Shown here: piece by piece, positions 34,023 through 42,635 of the stretch | How positions within the stretch are numbered: the stretch's first letter is position 1 | Layout of the letters: each line of letters opens with the position of its first letter | From: an uncultured Bacteroidaceae bacterium | GTDB taxonomy: Bacteria > Bacteroidota > Bacteroidia > Bacteroidales > Bacteroidaceae | Length of the DNA: 48,497 nucleotides | NCBI GenBank assembly: GCA_934271655.1 | Contig: CAKQRW010000025.1 | Coordinates: 1-48,497 of the forward strand | Reading direction: 5' to 3' | Program-made: the position numbers and the translations under genes | The notes under the pieces: model-generated | Databases searched by the model: none | Seen by the model: only the letters and a program-made list of their open reading frames with translations | What the model was told of the DNA's origin: nothing

Positions 34023-34123
34023 AGGAACCGGATGTGAAGTGCTGAAGGAACCGGATGTGAAGTGCTGAAGGAACCGGATGTGAAGTGCTGAAGGAACCGG
34101 ATGCTATGCGCTGAAAGTATCAG
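34009..34123. repeat. 23-bp tandem repeat starting inside the dapA 3' end
   Basis: Four units of 23 bp beginning ATGTGAAGTGCT and ending GGAACCGG lie at 34009-34031, 34032-34054, 34055-34077 and 34078-34100. Units 2-4 are identical; unit 1 differs by the base that makes the dapA stop codon. A degenerate fifth unit ends at 34123. All are within the dapA transcript, before its terminator. Confidence 0.95.
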
Positions 34124-34140
34124 ATGAAATACATATATTA

Positions 34141-34176
34141 GAGTGCCTCTGCCCATGCGGCAGTGGCACTCTTTTT
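34141..34176 (+). terminator. intrinsic terminator of dapA
   Basis: GAGTGCC (34141-34147) pairs with GGCACTC (34165-34171), with inner CTGCC/GGCAG pairing, followed by TTTTT at 34172-34176. Confidence 0.88.
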
Positions 34177-34315
34177 GTATGCCTGTGGAAAAGATTAGGT
34201 GGCGTGGATATTTCGGATAGGTGGACATGCTCATGTCTGTGGGCATTCTCCCTAAGTTGGTGTGATCAATAAAGGGTCGGCGGATAGCTTCTGTGGCAGC
34301 ATTGGGTGGTTGTAA

Positions 34316-34403
34316 ATCCTATGCTTAGCATCTTGTTATCCTATGCTTTGCACCTCGTTATCCTATGCTTAGCATCTTGTTATCCTATGCTTTGCACATT
34401 GCG
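34316..34403. repeat. 22-bp tandem repeat, alternating A/B units
   Basis: Four 22-bp units begin ATCCTATGCTT at 34316, 34338, 34360 and 34382. Units 1 and 3 are identical (with TAGCATCTTG), units 2 and 4 share TTGCAC, so the array is also a 44-bp duplication. No gene nearby. Confidence 0.93.
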
Positions 34404-34482
34404 ATCATAAGCATGGCGTGGCAATTGTTCCCTGCGGTGGGTAGCAAGTCTTAAAGATGTCTGAAACCGTAATTGTTTTGAT

Positions 34483-34605
34483 AGGTAGTAGCTCAAGATG
34501 ATTTTATAAATAGTAGCTCATATAAATGGTAGCTCAAGATGATAAGCAGGTGCTCCAAATCATTTTGCAGTATCAAAGTGAGCCGCTACATATTTGACGC
34601 ACTAC
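34483..34605. repeat. array and long copy of the TAAGYAGRTG family
   Basis: Three short units (GTAGTAGCTCAAGATG near 34485, AGTAGCTCATATAA near 34510, GGTAGCTCAAGATG near 34528) lead into a long copy starting TAAGCAGGTGCTCCAAATC at 34541. This long copy continues with GTATCAAAGTGAGC and TATTTGACGCACT, closely matching 9703-9763. The pattern shows one family in both tandem and long forms. Confidence 0.8.
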
Positions 34606-34708
34606 GTCTGTAGGAAGATGTCTCTTTCGCCATACTTTGCGAGTCAAAAATAGGTGGAGATGCCCCGAAAAAGAGTGGCTGGAAGCAAGTGAAATGTGTT
34701 GGTGAGCC

Positions 34709-34752
34709 ATGCACGAAGTATGCACGAAGTGACAGAAGTGACAAAGTGACAA
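34709..34752. repeat. short GAAGTGACA-type tandem repeat
   Basis: ATGCACGAAGT is present twice in a row (34709-34719, 34720-34730), followed by GAAGTGACAAAGTGACAATG. These purine-rich copies are partly complementary to TGTCACTTGTCCC at 34813, so a long stem could form in RNA or single-stranded DNA. Confidence 0.75.
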
Positions 34753-34811
34753 TGTACCAAAATACGGTAAACATATATAAAATAAGTAATATTGACGAAT
34801 TTAACAAAGAT

Positions 34812-34925
34812 ATGTCACTTGTCCCATTTGTCCCTTTCGTCCCCTATGTCCCTTTTGTCCCTATGTCCCCTTTGTCCCTTTCGTCCCATTTGTTCATTTG
34901 TTCCTTCAGTTTCCCTTTGTCCCTT
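34812..34925. repeat. pyrimidine-rich 9-bp-type minisatellite
   Basis: About a dozen variants of the word TTTGTCCC, TTCGTCCC or TATGTCCC follow each other with 8-10 bp spacing. The plus strand is almost pure C/T. In one frame it would read VPFVPFVPY-like repeats, but no start signal, conserved length or homologue supports a protein. Confidence 0.85.
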
Positions 34926-35233
34926 TGTGCATGGCAGGAAGAGCGGCAACTGCAAGAGATTCGGCTACACGGTTCCGGCATGTTGTGCGGGCTGGCGAAT
35001 GAAAGATGCCACAGTCTATGTCCATAAAGAAAGTGAGGGCGGCTTTATGAGGGATGCGCCGCAAATGATTGCACGCCGGGGGATGGAACAATGATAGAAT
35101 ATCTGACCGGGTAAGTTCGAGTAAAAACAACTATGTGCTACTGAAAATGGTAAAAAAGTTGCAAGGTGAGGTCTTTTTGTTTAAAAGTAGTGAAATATGA
35201 TGCCAAAGTTTTTCTTCCCTCATCAAAAACCTT
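34926..35233. other. gene-free stretch before the ATPase operon
   Basis: No supported gene. Open frames here are short, overlap repeats and have no recognisable product. The last 60 bp are A/T-rich and hold the ATPase promoter. Confidence 0.5.
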
Positions 35234-35241
35234 TATATTTG
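35234..35241 (+). promoter_or_regulatory. -7 element of the V-type ATPase operon
   Basis: TATATTTG at 35234-35241 matches TAnnTTTG; a T-rich stretch at 35209-35213 is at the right distance for the upstream element. Predicted start near 35249, 22 nt before the first ATG. Confidence 0.65.
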
Positions 35242-35270
35242 TACGTGAAAATAATTAACACCTAAACAAT

Positions 35271-35861
35271 ATGAATAACAAGATTCAAGAACTCACTGAA
35301 AAGCTCCTGAACGAGGGAGTGGAGAAGGGCAATGCGGAAGCAGAAAAGATAGTGGCTTCTGCCAATGAAAAGGCTGCGCAGATCATTGCTGAGGCTAAGG
35401 CCAAGGCAGAGGAAATACTTGCGTCTGCCAAGAAAGATGCCAAGGGCGTGGAAGAGAATACCAAGAACGAGATAAAGATGTATGCCGCCCAGGCCATCAA
35501 CGCCCTCAAGGGCGAGATAGCCAATGTGATATGCCAGAAGGTGGTGGGCGAAGTCACAGCCGATGTGGTGAACGACAAGAAGTTCATGAATGAGTTCATG
35601 CTGAAAATGGCAGAGAAATGGGGGGCAAATGAGGACATAGTCATCTCCACCGCCGACGCTGCGAGCCTCAAGGCTCTCTTCCAGCAGAAAGCCAAGGCCC
35701 TTCTTGACAAGGGAGTGAAGATAGAACAGGTGAACGGGCAGAAGGCCCTCTTCACAGTGCAGCCGGCTGACGGCTCATACAAGGTGAACTTTGGCGAGGC
35801 CGAGTTTGAAGAGTATTTCAAGAACTTCCTCCGTCCGCAGTTAGTCGAAATGTTATTTTGA
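35271..35861 (+). CDS. atpE: V/A-type ATPase subunit E (peripheral stalk)
   Basis: The 196-residue product has a long Ala/Glu/Lys-rich N-terminal coiled coil (about residues 1-70, with AEKIVASANEKAAQIIAEAK), followed by a globular C-terminal domain (FEEYFKNFLRPQLVEMLF). This is the typical build of subunit E, which with a partner forms the stator of the rotary enzyme. No separate subunit G/H gene is present. It opens the operon, 12 bp before the DUF2764 gene. Confidence 0.85.
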   Translation: MNNKIQELTEKLLNEGVEKGNAEAEKIVASANEKAAQIIAEAKAKAEEILASAKKDAKGVEENTKNEIKMYAAQAINALKGEIANVICQKVVGEVTADVVNDKKFMNEFMLKMAEKWGANEDIVISTADAASLKALFQQKAKALLDKGVKIEQVNGQKALFTVQPADGSYKVNFGEAEFEEYFKNFLRPQLVEMLF

Positions 35862-35873
35862 TAAAAGACTTCA

Positions 35874-36719
35874 ATGGGAAATTACTATTGCTTAATGGCA
35901 GGCTTGCCAGACATCACGCTCGACGACACCAAGACGGGCGTGAGCATGGCTGAGCTGAGGGAGGAGATGGATGAGGTGCTGTCAGACTCTGACAGGAAAA
36001 TCATCTCATATTTCTTCCTGCAGAAAGACTGCTTCAATATAGTGGAGCTCCTCAAGGACCACAATGCTACGGTGCATGAAGAAGGCAACATGTCAATGGA
36101 GCAGTATGAGGACCTCTACACTTCAGCCACGGAGATGAACTTCAACGTGCACCGCTACCCGGCGTTCCTGAGCGAGTTTGTGCGCGACTATGCCTACAAC
36201 AAGGACAAGGCTGGCTACTTCCCCAAGGACGACATGCTGTACAAGTTCTACCAGTATGCCATCACTACCTGCCCAAGCAAGATGGTGAAAGAGTGGTACC
36301 AGCTCAATCTCGATATCACAAACATTCTCACCGCCATGCTGGCGCGCAATAATGGATGGAATGTAGCCGACTTCATTCAGGGCAACAACGAGGTGACAGA
36401 GATGATACTCACCCACAACTCCAAGGACTTTGACCTCATGCATGAGTATGACTATGTTTCAGACCTCATGAAAATAGTAGAGTGCGACGACCCCGTCGAC
36501 AAGGAAAAGAAGATAGACGCATTCAAATGGGTGTGGCTTGACGAGCGCACATTCTTCGAGCCTTTTTCTGTCGACGCTGTCTTTGCGTACTTGTGCAAGC
36601 TCGACATGCTCATGCGATGGGAGCGCCTGGATGTAGAGAAAGGACAGAAGGCTTTCAGGCAAATCATAGAGAACCTGCGAGGCGCGGCTAAGGTGCCAGA
36701 GGAGTTTGTGAGAAAATGA
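35874..36719 (+). CDS. DUF2764 family protein of the V-type ATPase operon
   Basis: The 281-residue protein starts MGNYYCLMAGLPDITLDD, the typical DUF2764 opening. It is soluble and mainly helical. The gene is found between subunits E and A in ATPase operons of Bacteroidetes, Chlamydiae and spirochaetes, which lack a recognisable subunit C. It is therefore a candidate replacement for subunit C (the V1-V0 connector), an inference from position and absence. Its stop codon overlaps a tiny frame by the pattern ATGA. Confidence 0.85.
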   Translation: MGNYYCLMAGLPDITLDDTKTGVSMAELREEMDEVLSDSDRKIISYFFLQKDCFNIVELLKDHNATVHEEGNMSMEQYEDLYTSATEMNFNVHRYPAFLSEFVRDYAYNKDKAGYFPKDDMLYKFYQYAITTCPSKMVKEWYQLNLDITNILTAMLARNNGWNVADFIQGNNEVTEMILTHNSKDFDLMHEYDYVSDLMKIVECDDPVDKEKKIDAFKWVWLDERTFFEPFSVDAVFAYLCKLDMLMRWERLDVEKGQKAFRQIIENLRGAAKVPEEFVRK

Positions 36720-36820
36720 ACCGCATGGCGGACTTTTGCTCTGGCATGAAGCGGCGTGAGCTGCAGGAGCGTGCGGCCAGTAGGCGCTGGCGCAAGCGGC
36801 AGGCTGTGATGAATGGATGA
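36716..36820 (+). CDS. possible 34-residue Arg-rich micro-ORF
   Basis: An ATGA overlap with the DUF2764 stop starts a 34-codon frame, strongly basic (MKRRELQERAASRRWRKRQ). The overlap is the usual sign of translational coupling, and the frame fills most of the 172-bp gap before subunit A. No homologue is recognised and chance is quite possible. Confidence 0.25.
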   Translation: MNRMADFCSGMKRRELQERAASRRWRKRQAVMNG

Positions 36821-36891
36821 ATGCAAGAGGCATTTACAGCCGTCTTCTGCGCATGTGGTGAAAGGATAAGAAAAATAAAAAGAATACAGAT

Positions 36892-38634
36892 ATGACAAAA
36901 GGAACTGTTAGTGGCGTTATAGCCAACATGGTGACTCTCTCGGTCGATGGACCTGTGCAGCAGGGTGAGATCTGCTACATAGAGACAGGCGGTGACAAGC
37001 TGATGAGCGAGGTCATCAAGGTCGTTGGCAACGACGTGTATGTCCAGGTGTTTGAAAGCACACGTGGACTGAAGGTGGGCGCTCCCGCCGAATTTACAGA
37101 ACACATGCTTGAGGTACAGCTAGGCCCTGGCATGCTGTCGAAGAACTATGATGGTCTGCAGAACGACCTGGACAAGATGGAGGGCGTGTTCCTCAAGAGA
37201 GGACAGTATACAGACCCTCTGGACGCAGAGCGCGAGTGGGACTTCACTCCGCTCGCCAAGGTGGGCGACGAGGTGGAGAGCTCCGCATGGCTGGGTGAGG
37301 TCATTGAGAACTCGCAGAAGCTGAAGATCATGGTTCCGTTCCAGATGAAGGGAAAGGCTAAGGTGAAGAGCATAGCTCCAGCCGGCAAATATAAGATTCA
37401 CGATGTGATGGCTGTGCTTGTCAAGGAGGACGGCTCGGAGGTGAAGGTGGACATGGTGCAGCACTGGCCGGTGAAGTTTGCCATGACCAACTACAAGGAG
37501 AAGCCACGTCCATTCAAGCTGCTTGAGACAGGCGTGCGCACCATCGACACATTCAACCCTATCGTAGAGGGTGGCACAGGCTTCATCCCTGGCCCGTTCG
37601 GTACAGGCAAGACGGTGCTGCAGCATGCCATATCCAAGCAGGCCGAGGCCGACATCGTCATCATCGCAGCCTGCGGAGAGCGTGCGAACGAGGTGGTCGA
37701 AATCTTTACTGAGTTCCCTGAACTGGTCGACCCCCACACGGGAAGAAAGCTGATGGAGCGAACCATCATCATCGCCAACACGTCAAACATGCCTGTGGCC
37801 GCCCGTGAGGCGTCTGTCTACACGGCCATGACCATGGCTGAGTATTACCGCTCGATGGGACTGCGAGTGCTGCTCATGGCCGACTCTACATCGCGCTGGG
37901 CACAGGCTCTCCGCGAGATGTCCAACCGAATGGAGGAACTGCCTGGACCTGACGCGTTCCCTATGGACCTTGGAGCGCTCATCAGCAACTTCTACGGACG
38001 TGCGGGATATGTCTACCTCAATAACGGAGAGGTGGGGTCCATCACATTCATCGGCACTGTGTCGCCAGCCGGAGGTAACCTCAAGGAGCCTGTGACAGAG
38101 AACACTAAGAAGGTGGCACGCTGCTTCTACGGACTGGAACAGGATCGCGCCGACAAGAAACGCTACCCAGCGGTCAATCCTATTGACTCTTACTCGAAGT
38201 ATCTTGAGTATCCCGAGTTTGCGGAATACATATCGAAGAAAATCAACGACCAGTGGATCCCGAAGGTGCTTGCGCTCAAGACACGCATGCAGCGTGGTAA
38301 GGAGATAGCCGAGCAGATCAACATCCTTGGTGACGACGGTGTGCCTGTAGACTACCATGTGGTCTTCTGGAAGTCGGAGGTCATTGACTTTGTCATTCTC
38401 CAGCAGGATGCCTTCGATGAGGTGGACGCTGTCACTTCGCTGGAGCGTCAGGAAGATATCCTGAACCTTGTGACAGACATATGCGAGAAGGACTTCAAGT
38501 TTAAGGACTTCCTTGAGTGTGTGGACTTCTTCCGCAAGCTCATCAACTTGTGCAAGCAGATGAACTATGCAGTCTATAAGAGTGAGCAGTACAACGAGTT
38601 CGTTGCGCAGATTAAGGAAATGATAAATATCTAA
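36892..38634 (+). CDS. atpA: V/A-type ATPase catalytic subunit A
   Basis: The 580-residue catalytic subunit binds and hydrolyses (or makes) ATP. The Walker A loop is GPFGTGKT near residue 234, and the arginine-glutamate region CGERANEVVE follows. The family-specific non-homologous insert and MADSTSRWAQALREMSNRME are present. It lies 6 bp before subunit B. Confidence 0.97.
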   Translation: MTKGTVSGVIANMVTLSVDGPVQQGEICYIETGGDKLMSEVIKVVGNDVYVQVFESTRGLKVGAPAEFTEHMLEVQLGPGMLSKNYDGLQNDLDKMEGVFLKRGQYTDPLDAEREWDFTPLAKVGDEVESSAWLGEVIENSQKLKIMVPFQMKGKAKVKSIAPAGKYKIHDVMAVLVKEDGSEVKVDMVQHWPVKFAMTNYKEKPRPFKLLETGVRTIDTFNPIVEGGTGFIPGPFGTGKTVLQHAISKQAEADIVIIAACGERANEVVEIFTEFPELVDPHTGRKLMERTIIIANTSNMPVAAREASVYTAMTMAEYYRSMGLRVLLMADSTSRWAQALREMSNRMEELPGPDAFPMDLGALISNFYGRAGYVYLNNGEVGSITFIGTVSPAGGNLKEPVTENTKKVARCFYGLEQDRADKKRYPAVNPIDSYSKYLEYPEFAEYISKKINDQWIPKVLALKTRMQRGKEIAEQINILGDDGVPVDYHVVFWKSEVIDFVILQQDAFDEVDAVTSLERQEDILNLVTDICEKDFKFKDFLECVDFFRKLINLCKQMNYAVYKSEQYNEFVAQIKEMINI

Positions 38635-38640
38635 AACGAC

Positions 38641-39963
38641 ATGGCTACAGCTTTTCAAAAAGTATATACAAAGATAGGCCAGATTACAAAGGCCACCGTG
38701 TCTCTCAAGGCGAGAGGTGTGGGATATGACGAACTGGCTACCATCGACGGCAAGTTGGCGCAGGTGGTCAAGATTGCCGGCGACGATGTGACGCTCCAGG
38801 TGTTTGAGGGCACGGGCGGCATTCCAACCAACGCCGAGGTCGTTTTCCTCGGCAAGGCTCCTTCGCTCAAGGTGAGCGACCAGCTGGCAGGACGTTTCTT
38901 CAATGCATACGGACATCCTATTGATGGCGGACCTGAGATAGAGGGCAAGGAAGTGGAGATCGGCGGTCCGTCGGTCAACCCTGTGCGACGCAAGCAGCCA
39001 TCGGAGCTTATTGCCACAGGCATCGCGGGCATCGACCTCAACAACACCCTTGTGTCGGGACAGAAGATTCCGTTCTTTGCCGACCCTGACCAGCCTTTCA
39101 ACGAGGTGATGGCTATGGTGGCTCTCCGTGCCAAGGTGGACAAGATTATCCTTGGCGGCATGGGCATGACCAATGATGACTACTATTTCTTCAAGAACAC
39201 CTTCTCCAACGCTGGCGCACTTGACAGAATCATCGCTTTCATGAACACTACCGAGGACCCTGCTGTAGAGAGACTTCTGGTGCCAGACATGGCGCTTACG
39301 GCTGCTGAGTATTTTGCAGTGGAGAAGCATGAGACTGTGCTTGTGCTCCTTACTGACATGACATCATATGCCGACTCTCTCTCTATAGTGAGCAACCGCA
39401 TGGACCAGATTCCGTCAAAGGACTCTATGCCTGGCTCTCTTTATTCCGACTTGGCAAAGATATATGAGAAGGCGGTCCAGTTCCCTGAAAGCGCTGGAGG
39501 CGGCTCTATCACTATCATTGCTGTCACAACGCTGTCGGGCGGTGACATCACGCATGCCGTGCCTGACAACACGGGTTACATCACAGAGGGCCAGCTCTAC
39601 CTGCGCCGCGACTCCGACATAGGCAAGGTCATCGTCGACCCATTCCGCTCTCTGTCTCGTCTGAAGCAGCTCGTCAGCGGCAAGAAGACGCGCAAGGATC
39701 ACTCTCAGGTGATGAATGCGGCCATACGTCTCTATTCAGACGCGGCCAACGCCAAGACAAAGCTGGAGAATGGTTTCGACCTCACCGATTACGACAACCG
39801 CTGCCTTGAGTTCGCGAAGGAGTATGCCAACAAGCTGTTGGCCATAGACGTCAACCTCGACACTACTGAGATGCTTGATGTCACATGGTCGCTCTTTAGG
39901 AAATACTTCAAGATTGAGGAGGTCAACATCAAGAAAGAATTTACGGATATCTACTGGAAATGA
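38641..39963 (+). CDS. atpB: V/A-type ATPase regulatory subunit B
   Basis: The 440-residue subunit alternates with A in the hexamer. It lacks a Walker A loop (VSGQKIPFFADPDQPFNE in its place), as in all B subunits. TDMTSYADSLSIVSNRMDQIP and SMPGSLYSDLAKIYEKA are typical. The stop codon overlaps a tiny frame (ATGA), and subunit D follows after 134 bp. Confidence 0.96.
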   Translation: MATAFQKVYTKIGQITKATVSLKARGVGYDELATIDGKLAQVVKIAGDDVTLQVFEGTGGIPTNAEVVFLGKAPSLKVSDQLAGRFFNAYGHPIDGGPEIEGKEVEIGGPSVNPVRRKQPSELIATGIAGIDLNNTLVSGQKIPFFADPDQPFNEVMAMVALRAKVDKIILGGMGMTNDDYYFFKNTFSNAGALDRIIAFMNTTEDPAVERLLVPDMALTAAEYFAVEKHETVLVLLTDMTSYADSLSIVSNRMDQIPSKDSMPGSLYSDLAKIYEKAVQFPESAGGGSITIIAVTTLSGGDITHAVPDNTGYITEGQLYLRRDSDIGKVIVDPFRSLSRLKQLVSGKKTRKDHSQVMNAAIRLYSDAANAKTKLENGFDLTDYDNRCLEFAKEYANKLLAIDVNLDTTEMLDVTWSLFRKYFKIEEVNIKKEFTDIYWK

Positions 39964-40067
39964 TGAGGCTCGCTTGCCTTTGCCTTTCCACCGCCAGGCG
40001 ATTGCCGGCCGCAGTGCGCGGCAGATGGTGGCGGCTCGGCGTGAGGGCAGGCGATGCCTTGGCATGA
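39960..40067 (+). CDS. possible 35-residue micro-ORF between subunits B and D
   Basis: ATGA overlaps the subunit B stop and opens a 35-codon frame (MMRLACLCLSTARRL at the start, basic and Trp-containing later). As with the micro-ORF before subunit A, it fills a GC-rich spacer at an ATGA junction. The spacer can also fold on itself. No homologue is recognised; it may be only a structured RNA spacer. Confidence 0.2.
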   Translation: MMRLACLCLSTARRLPAAVRGRWWRLGVRAGDALA

Positions 40068-40097
40068 AAGGCGGATAATCATAATAGTGAATGAATT

Positions 40098-40712
40098 ATG
40101 GCGATAAAGTTTCAATATAACAAGACGTCGCTTCAGCAGATAGAGAAGAACCTGAAGATGCGCCAGCGCACTCTGCCTATCATAAAGAATAAGGAGACAG
40201 CGCTGAGGCTTGAGGTGAAGCACTGCAAGACGGAGGCCGACGACTTGGAGAAGAAACTGCAGGAACAGATTGGCGGCTACGAGTCGATGTATGCCCTTTG
40301 GGGCGAGTTTGACACATCGCTCGTGTCGCTGAAGGACGTGAAGCTCGGCACGAAGAAGATAGCTGGAGTCACTGTCCCCATCTTGGAGAATATAGAGCTG
40401 GAGGTGAAGCCCTTCGGACTGTTCTCCGCTCCGAAGTGGTACTTCGATGGAATCAATCTGCTGCAGGGACTCGCTAAGACGGCTGTGGAGCGTGAGTTTG
40501 TGCTGGCCAAGCTGGCATTGCTCGACCATGCCCGCAAGAAGACCACTCAAAAGGTCAACCTCTTTGAGAAGGTGCAGATACCGGGCTATCAGGAGGCCGT
40601 GAGAAAGATTAAGCGTTTCATGGAGGACGAGGAGAACCTCTCCAAGTCGTCGCAGAAAATCCTGAAGTCTCTTCAAGAGGCCAGGGCAAGAAAGGAGGCT
40701 GAGGCTGTATGA
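40098..40712 (+). CDS. atpD: V/A-type ATPase subunit D (central rotor)
   Basis: The 204-residue protein is built as two long helices (N- and C-terminal) around a short middle domain, as expected for the rotor shaft. The opening FQYNKTSLQQIEKNLKMRQR and closing KSLQEARARKEAEAV are coiled-coil. It ends in a 4-bp ATGA overlap with subunit I, so translation is coupled. Confidence 0.92.
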   Translation: MAIKFQYNKTSLQQIEKNLKMRQRTLPIIKNKETALRLEVKHCKTEADDLEKKLQEQIGGYESMYALWGEFDTSLVSLKDVKLGTKKIAGVTVPILENIELEVKPFGLFSAPKWYFDGINLLQGLAKTAVEREFVLAKLALLDHARKKTTQKVNLFEKVQIPGYQEAVRKIKRFMEDEENLSKSSQKILKSLQEARARKEAEAV

Positions 40713-42610
40713 TAATGGACATGAAAAAATTCGTTTTCCTTGTCACGGATAAGGAATACGATGCTTTTATAGCTGATATCCGCGCCTTGGGCGTGGTGCA
40801 TGTTGAAGAGCTTCAGCATGGAGCCACAAGCACTGAGCTGCAGGAGGGGCTTGACCGTAAGGAACGTATCGGCAAGGCTGTCAAGTCACTGGCCTATGCT
40901 GCTGAAATGTACAAAGATGAGACTGATGGACTGAAGTGTGATTTCAGTCTGGATGCTCATGCTGATGGCATGAAGGTGGTGGATCGGGTGGAGGCTCTCC
41001 TTGCAGAGGAAAACAAGATGCAGCATGAGTGTGACGAAGCTATGAAGGCTGTTGCTCAGTTGATGCCTTTCGGCGAGTTCAGTTGGGACAGCATACATGA
41101 GCTGGAGAAGACAGGGCTGCGTCCTTACTTCTATAGTGTCAACTCTAAGTTGTACAAGGCTGAGTGGGCTGACAAGTATTATGCCACTCCTGTGTATGAG
41201 GCAGGCAAGAATACTTTCTTTGTGGCATTCACAAGCGAGGAGTCTGACCCTGACATCACGGCAGAGCGTCTCTTCCTTCCTGAAGGTTCGCTCTCTTCTT
41301 ACATCAAGATAAGCGAAGAGAAAGGGGAGCGTCTGCGTGCTATCAAGGCAGAGCTATACGCCATCTCGCAGAGTCAGCTCCATTGTGTGGAAGATGCTCT
41401 TGCGGCAGCCGATGATGACATTCAGCTTTCCAAGGTGCACCTCAGTCATGAGGATGTGGCAGGAGGCGCTGTCAAGTTGCTTGTGGGCTGGACTCTGAAG
41501 GAGAAAGCGCAGGCTCTGGTAGGCTATTTGGAGAAGAGCCACATCTTCTACGAGGAGTCGGACCCTGAGTTTGACGACAACGTGCCAATCAAGATTAAGA
41601 ACAACAAGTTCGCCACGCTCTTTGAGCCAATCTTGCGCATGTATTCTTTGCCTAACTATCACGACATTGACCCTCTGCCGTTCTTTGCGCCGTTCTTCAT
41701 GCTGTTCTTCGGACTCTGCATGGGCGACCTTGGCTACGGCATGATAATACTTGCTATCAGTCTGCTCATCATGAAGCTGAAACCGGAAGTTGCCTCGTTT
41801 GGCAAGCTGGGAGCATTGCTTGGAGGCATGACCATGGTGTGCGGCTTTGTCACAGGCTCGTTCTTTGGCATCGACCTGTCTAAGGTGGATTGGGAGTTCA
41901 TGAAGCCTATGCAGCCTTACTTCATCAATGACTCGATGAAGGATAGCTTCTTCGGCTATTCGCCAATGATGGTCATCTCTGTCATCATCGGACTCATCCA
42001 GGTGCTTCTTGGCATGACGATGGCAGGATGCAAGGCTGTGAAGAACTATGGCTTCATCTATGGCGTGGGCAAGTTCTCATGGGTAGTGCTCCTTCTGAGC
42101 TTGACGGTGCTCTATGGATTCCCGCTCTTCGGGGCTGTCATTGCGCCTGCTGTTCAGTATGTGCTCTATGCGTTGATGGTGGTGTCAGTCTTTGGCATCT
42201 ATTTCCTCAACAATCCTGCGGCATATAAGAAGCCTACCACACTTGGCAAGGTCTTGGGCTTCGGAAGCAATATCGGAGCTGGTCTCTGGGCCACATATGG
42301 CAATGCTACCGGTCTTCTTGGTGACTTGCTCTCCTACATCCGTCTGTTTGCCCTTGGATTGACAGGTGGTGTGCTGGGAGGTGTGTTCAACACGCTGGCT
42401 ATGGATATGAGTCCGCAGATACCTGTGGTGCATGAGCTTGTGATGATCCTCATCCTTCTGTTTGGTCATGGCATCAATTTTGCTCTCTGTATGATTTCTT
42501 CTTTTGTCCATCCTATGCGACTCACTTTTGTGGAGTACTTCAAGAATGCTGAGTTTGATGGCAACGGCACAGAATACAAGCCTTTCGCTTCGTGCAGAGT
42601 GAAAAAGTAA
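40709..42610 (+). CDS. atpI: V/A-type ATPase membrane subunit I (a-type)
   Basis: The 633-residue product has a soluble N-terminal half of about 300 residues, then about 7-8 membrane helices. Landmarks are FFAPFFMLFFGLCMGDLGYG, and the conserved Arg helix LLSYIRLFALGLTGGV that faces the rotor ring, followed by FGHGINFALCMISSFVHPMRL. It forms the ion half-channels. I keep ATG 40709, which overlaps the subunit D stop; ATG 40721 (MKKFVF) is an alternative. Confidence 0.94.
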   Translation: MIMDMKKFVFLVTDKEYDAFIADIRALGVVHVEELQHGATSTELQEGLDRKERIGKAVKSLAYAAEMYKDETDGLKCDFSLDAHADGMKVVDRVEALLAEENKMQHECDEAMKAVAQLMPFGEFSWDSIHELEKTGLRPYFYSVNSKLYKAEWADKYYATPVYEAGKNTFFVAFTSEESDPDITAERLFLPEGSLSSYIKISEEKGERLRAIKAELYAISQSQLHCVEDALAAADDDIQLSKVHLSHEDVAGGAVKLLVGWTLKEKAQALVGYLEKSHIFYEESDPEFDDNVPIKIKNNKFATLFEPILRMYSLPNYHDIDPLPFFAPFFMLFFGLCMGDLGYGMIILAISLLIMKLKPEVASFGKLGALLGGMTMVCGFVTGSFFGIDLSKVDWEFMKPMQPYFINDSMKDSFFGYSPMMVISVIIGLIQVLLGMTMAGCKAVKNYGFIYGVGKFSWVVLLLSLTVLYGFPLFGAVIAPAVQYVLYALMVVSVFGIYFLNNPAAYKKPTTLGKVLGFGSNIGAGLWATYGNATGLLGDLLSYIRLFALGLTGGVLGGVFNTLAMDMSPQIPVVHELVMILILLFGHGINFALCMISSFVHPMRLTFVEYFKNAEFDGNGTEYKPFASCRVKK

Positions 42611-42635
42611 ACACAAAACAATTATTATAAACCCT

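Noticed and set aside
34316..34403. CRISPR-like array
   Set aside because: Units are contiguous with no unique spacers, the same is true of the arrays at 34009, 43373 and 48421, and no cas gene is present.
34689..35094. Overlapping 100-112 codon plus-strand frames
   Set aside because: Both are largely made of the pyrimidine minisatellite (VPFVP-like repeats), lack start signals and have no recognisable product.
37783..39330. 515-codon minus-strand open frame opposite ATPase subunits A and B
   Set aside because: It is an antisense shadow of two clearly identified genes; its translation is rich in Leu, His and Arg with no domain and no start signal.
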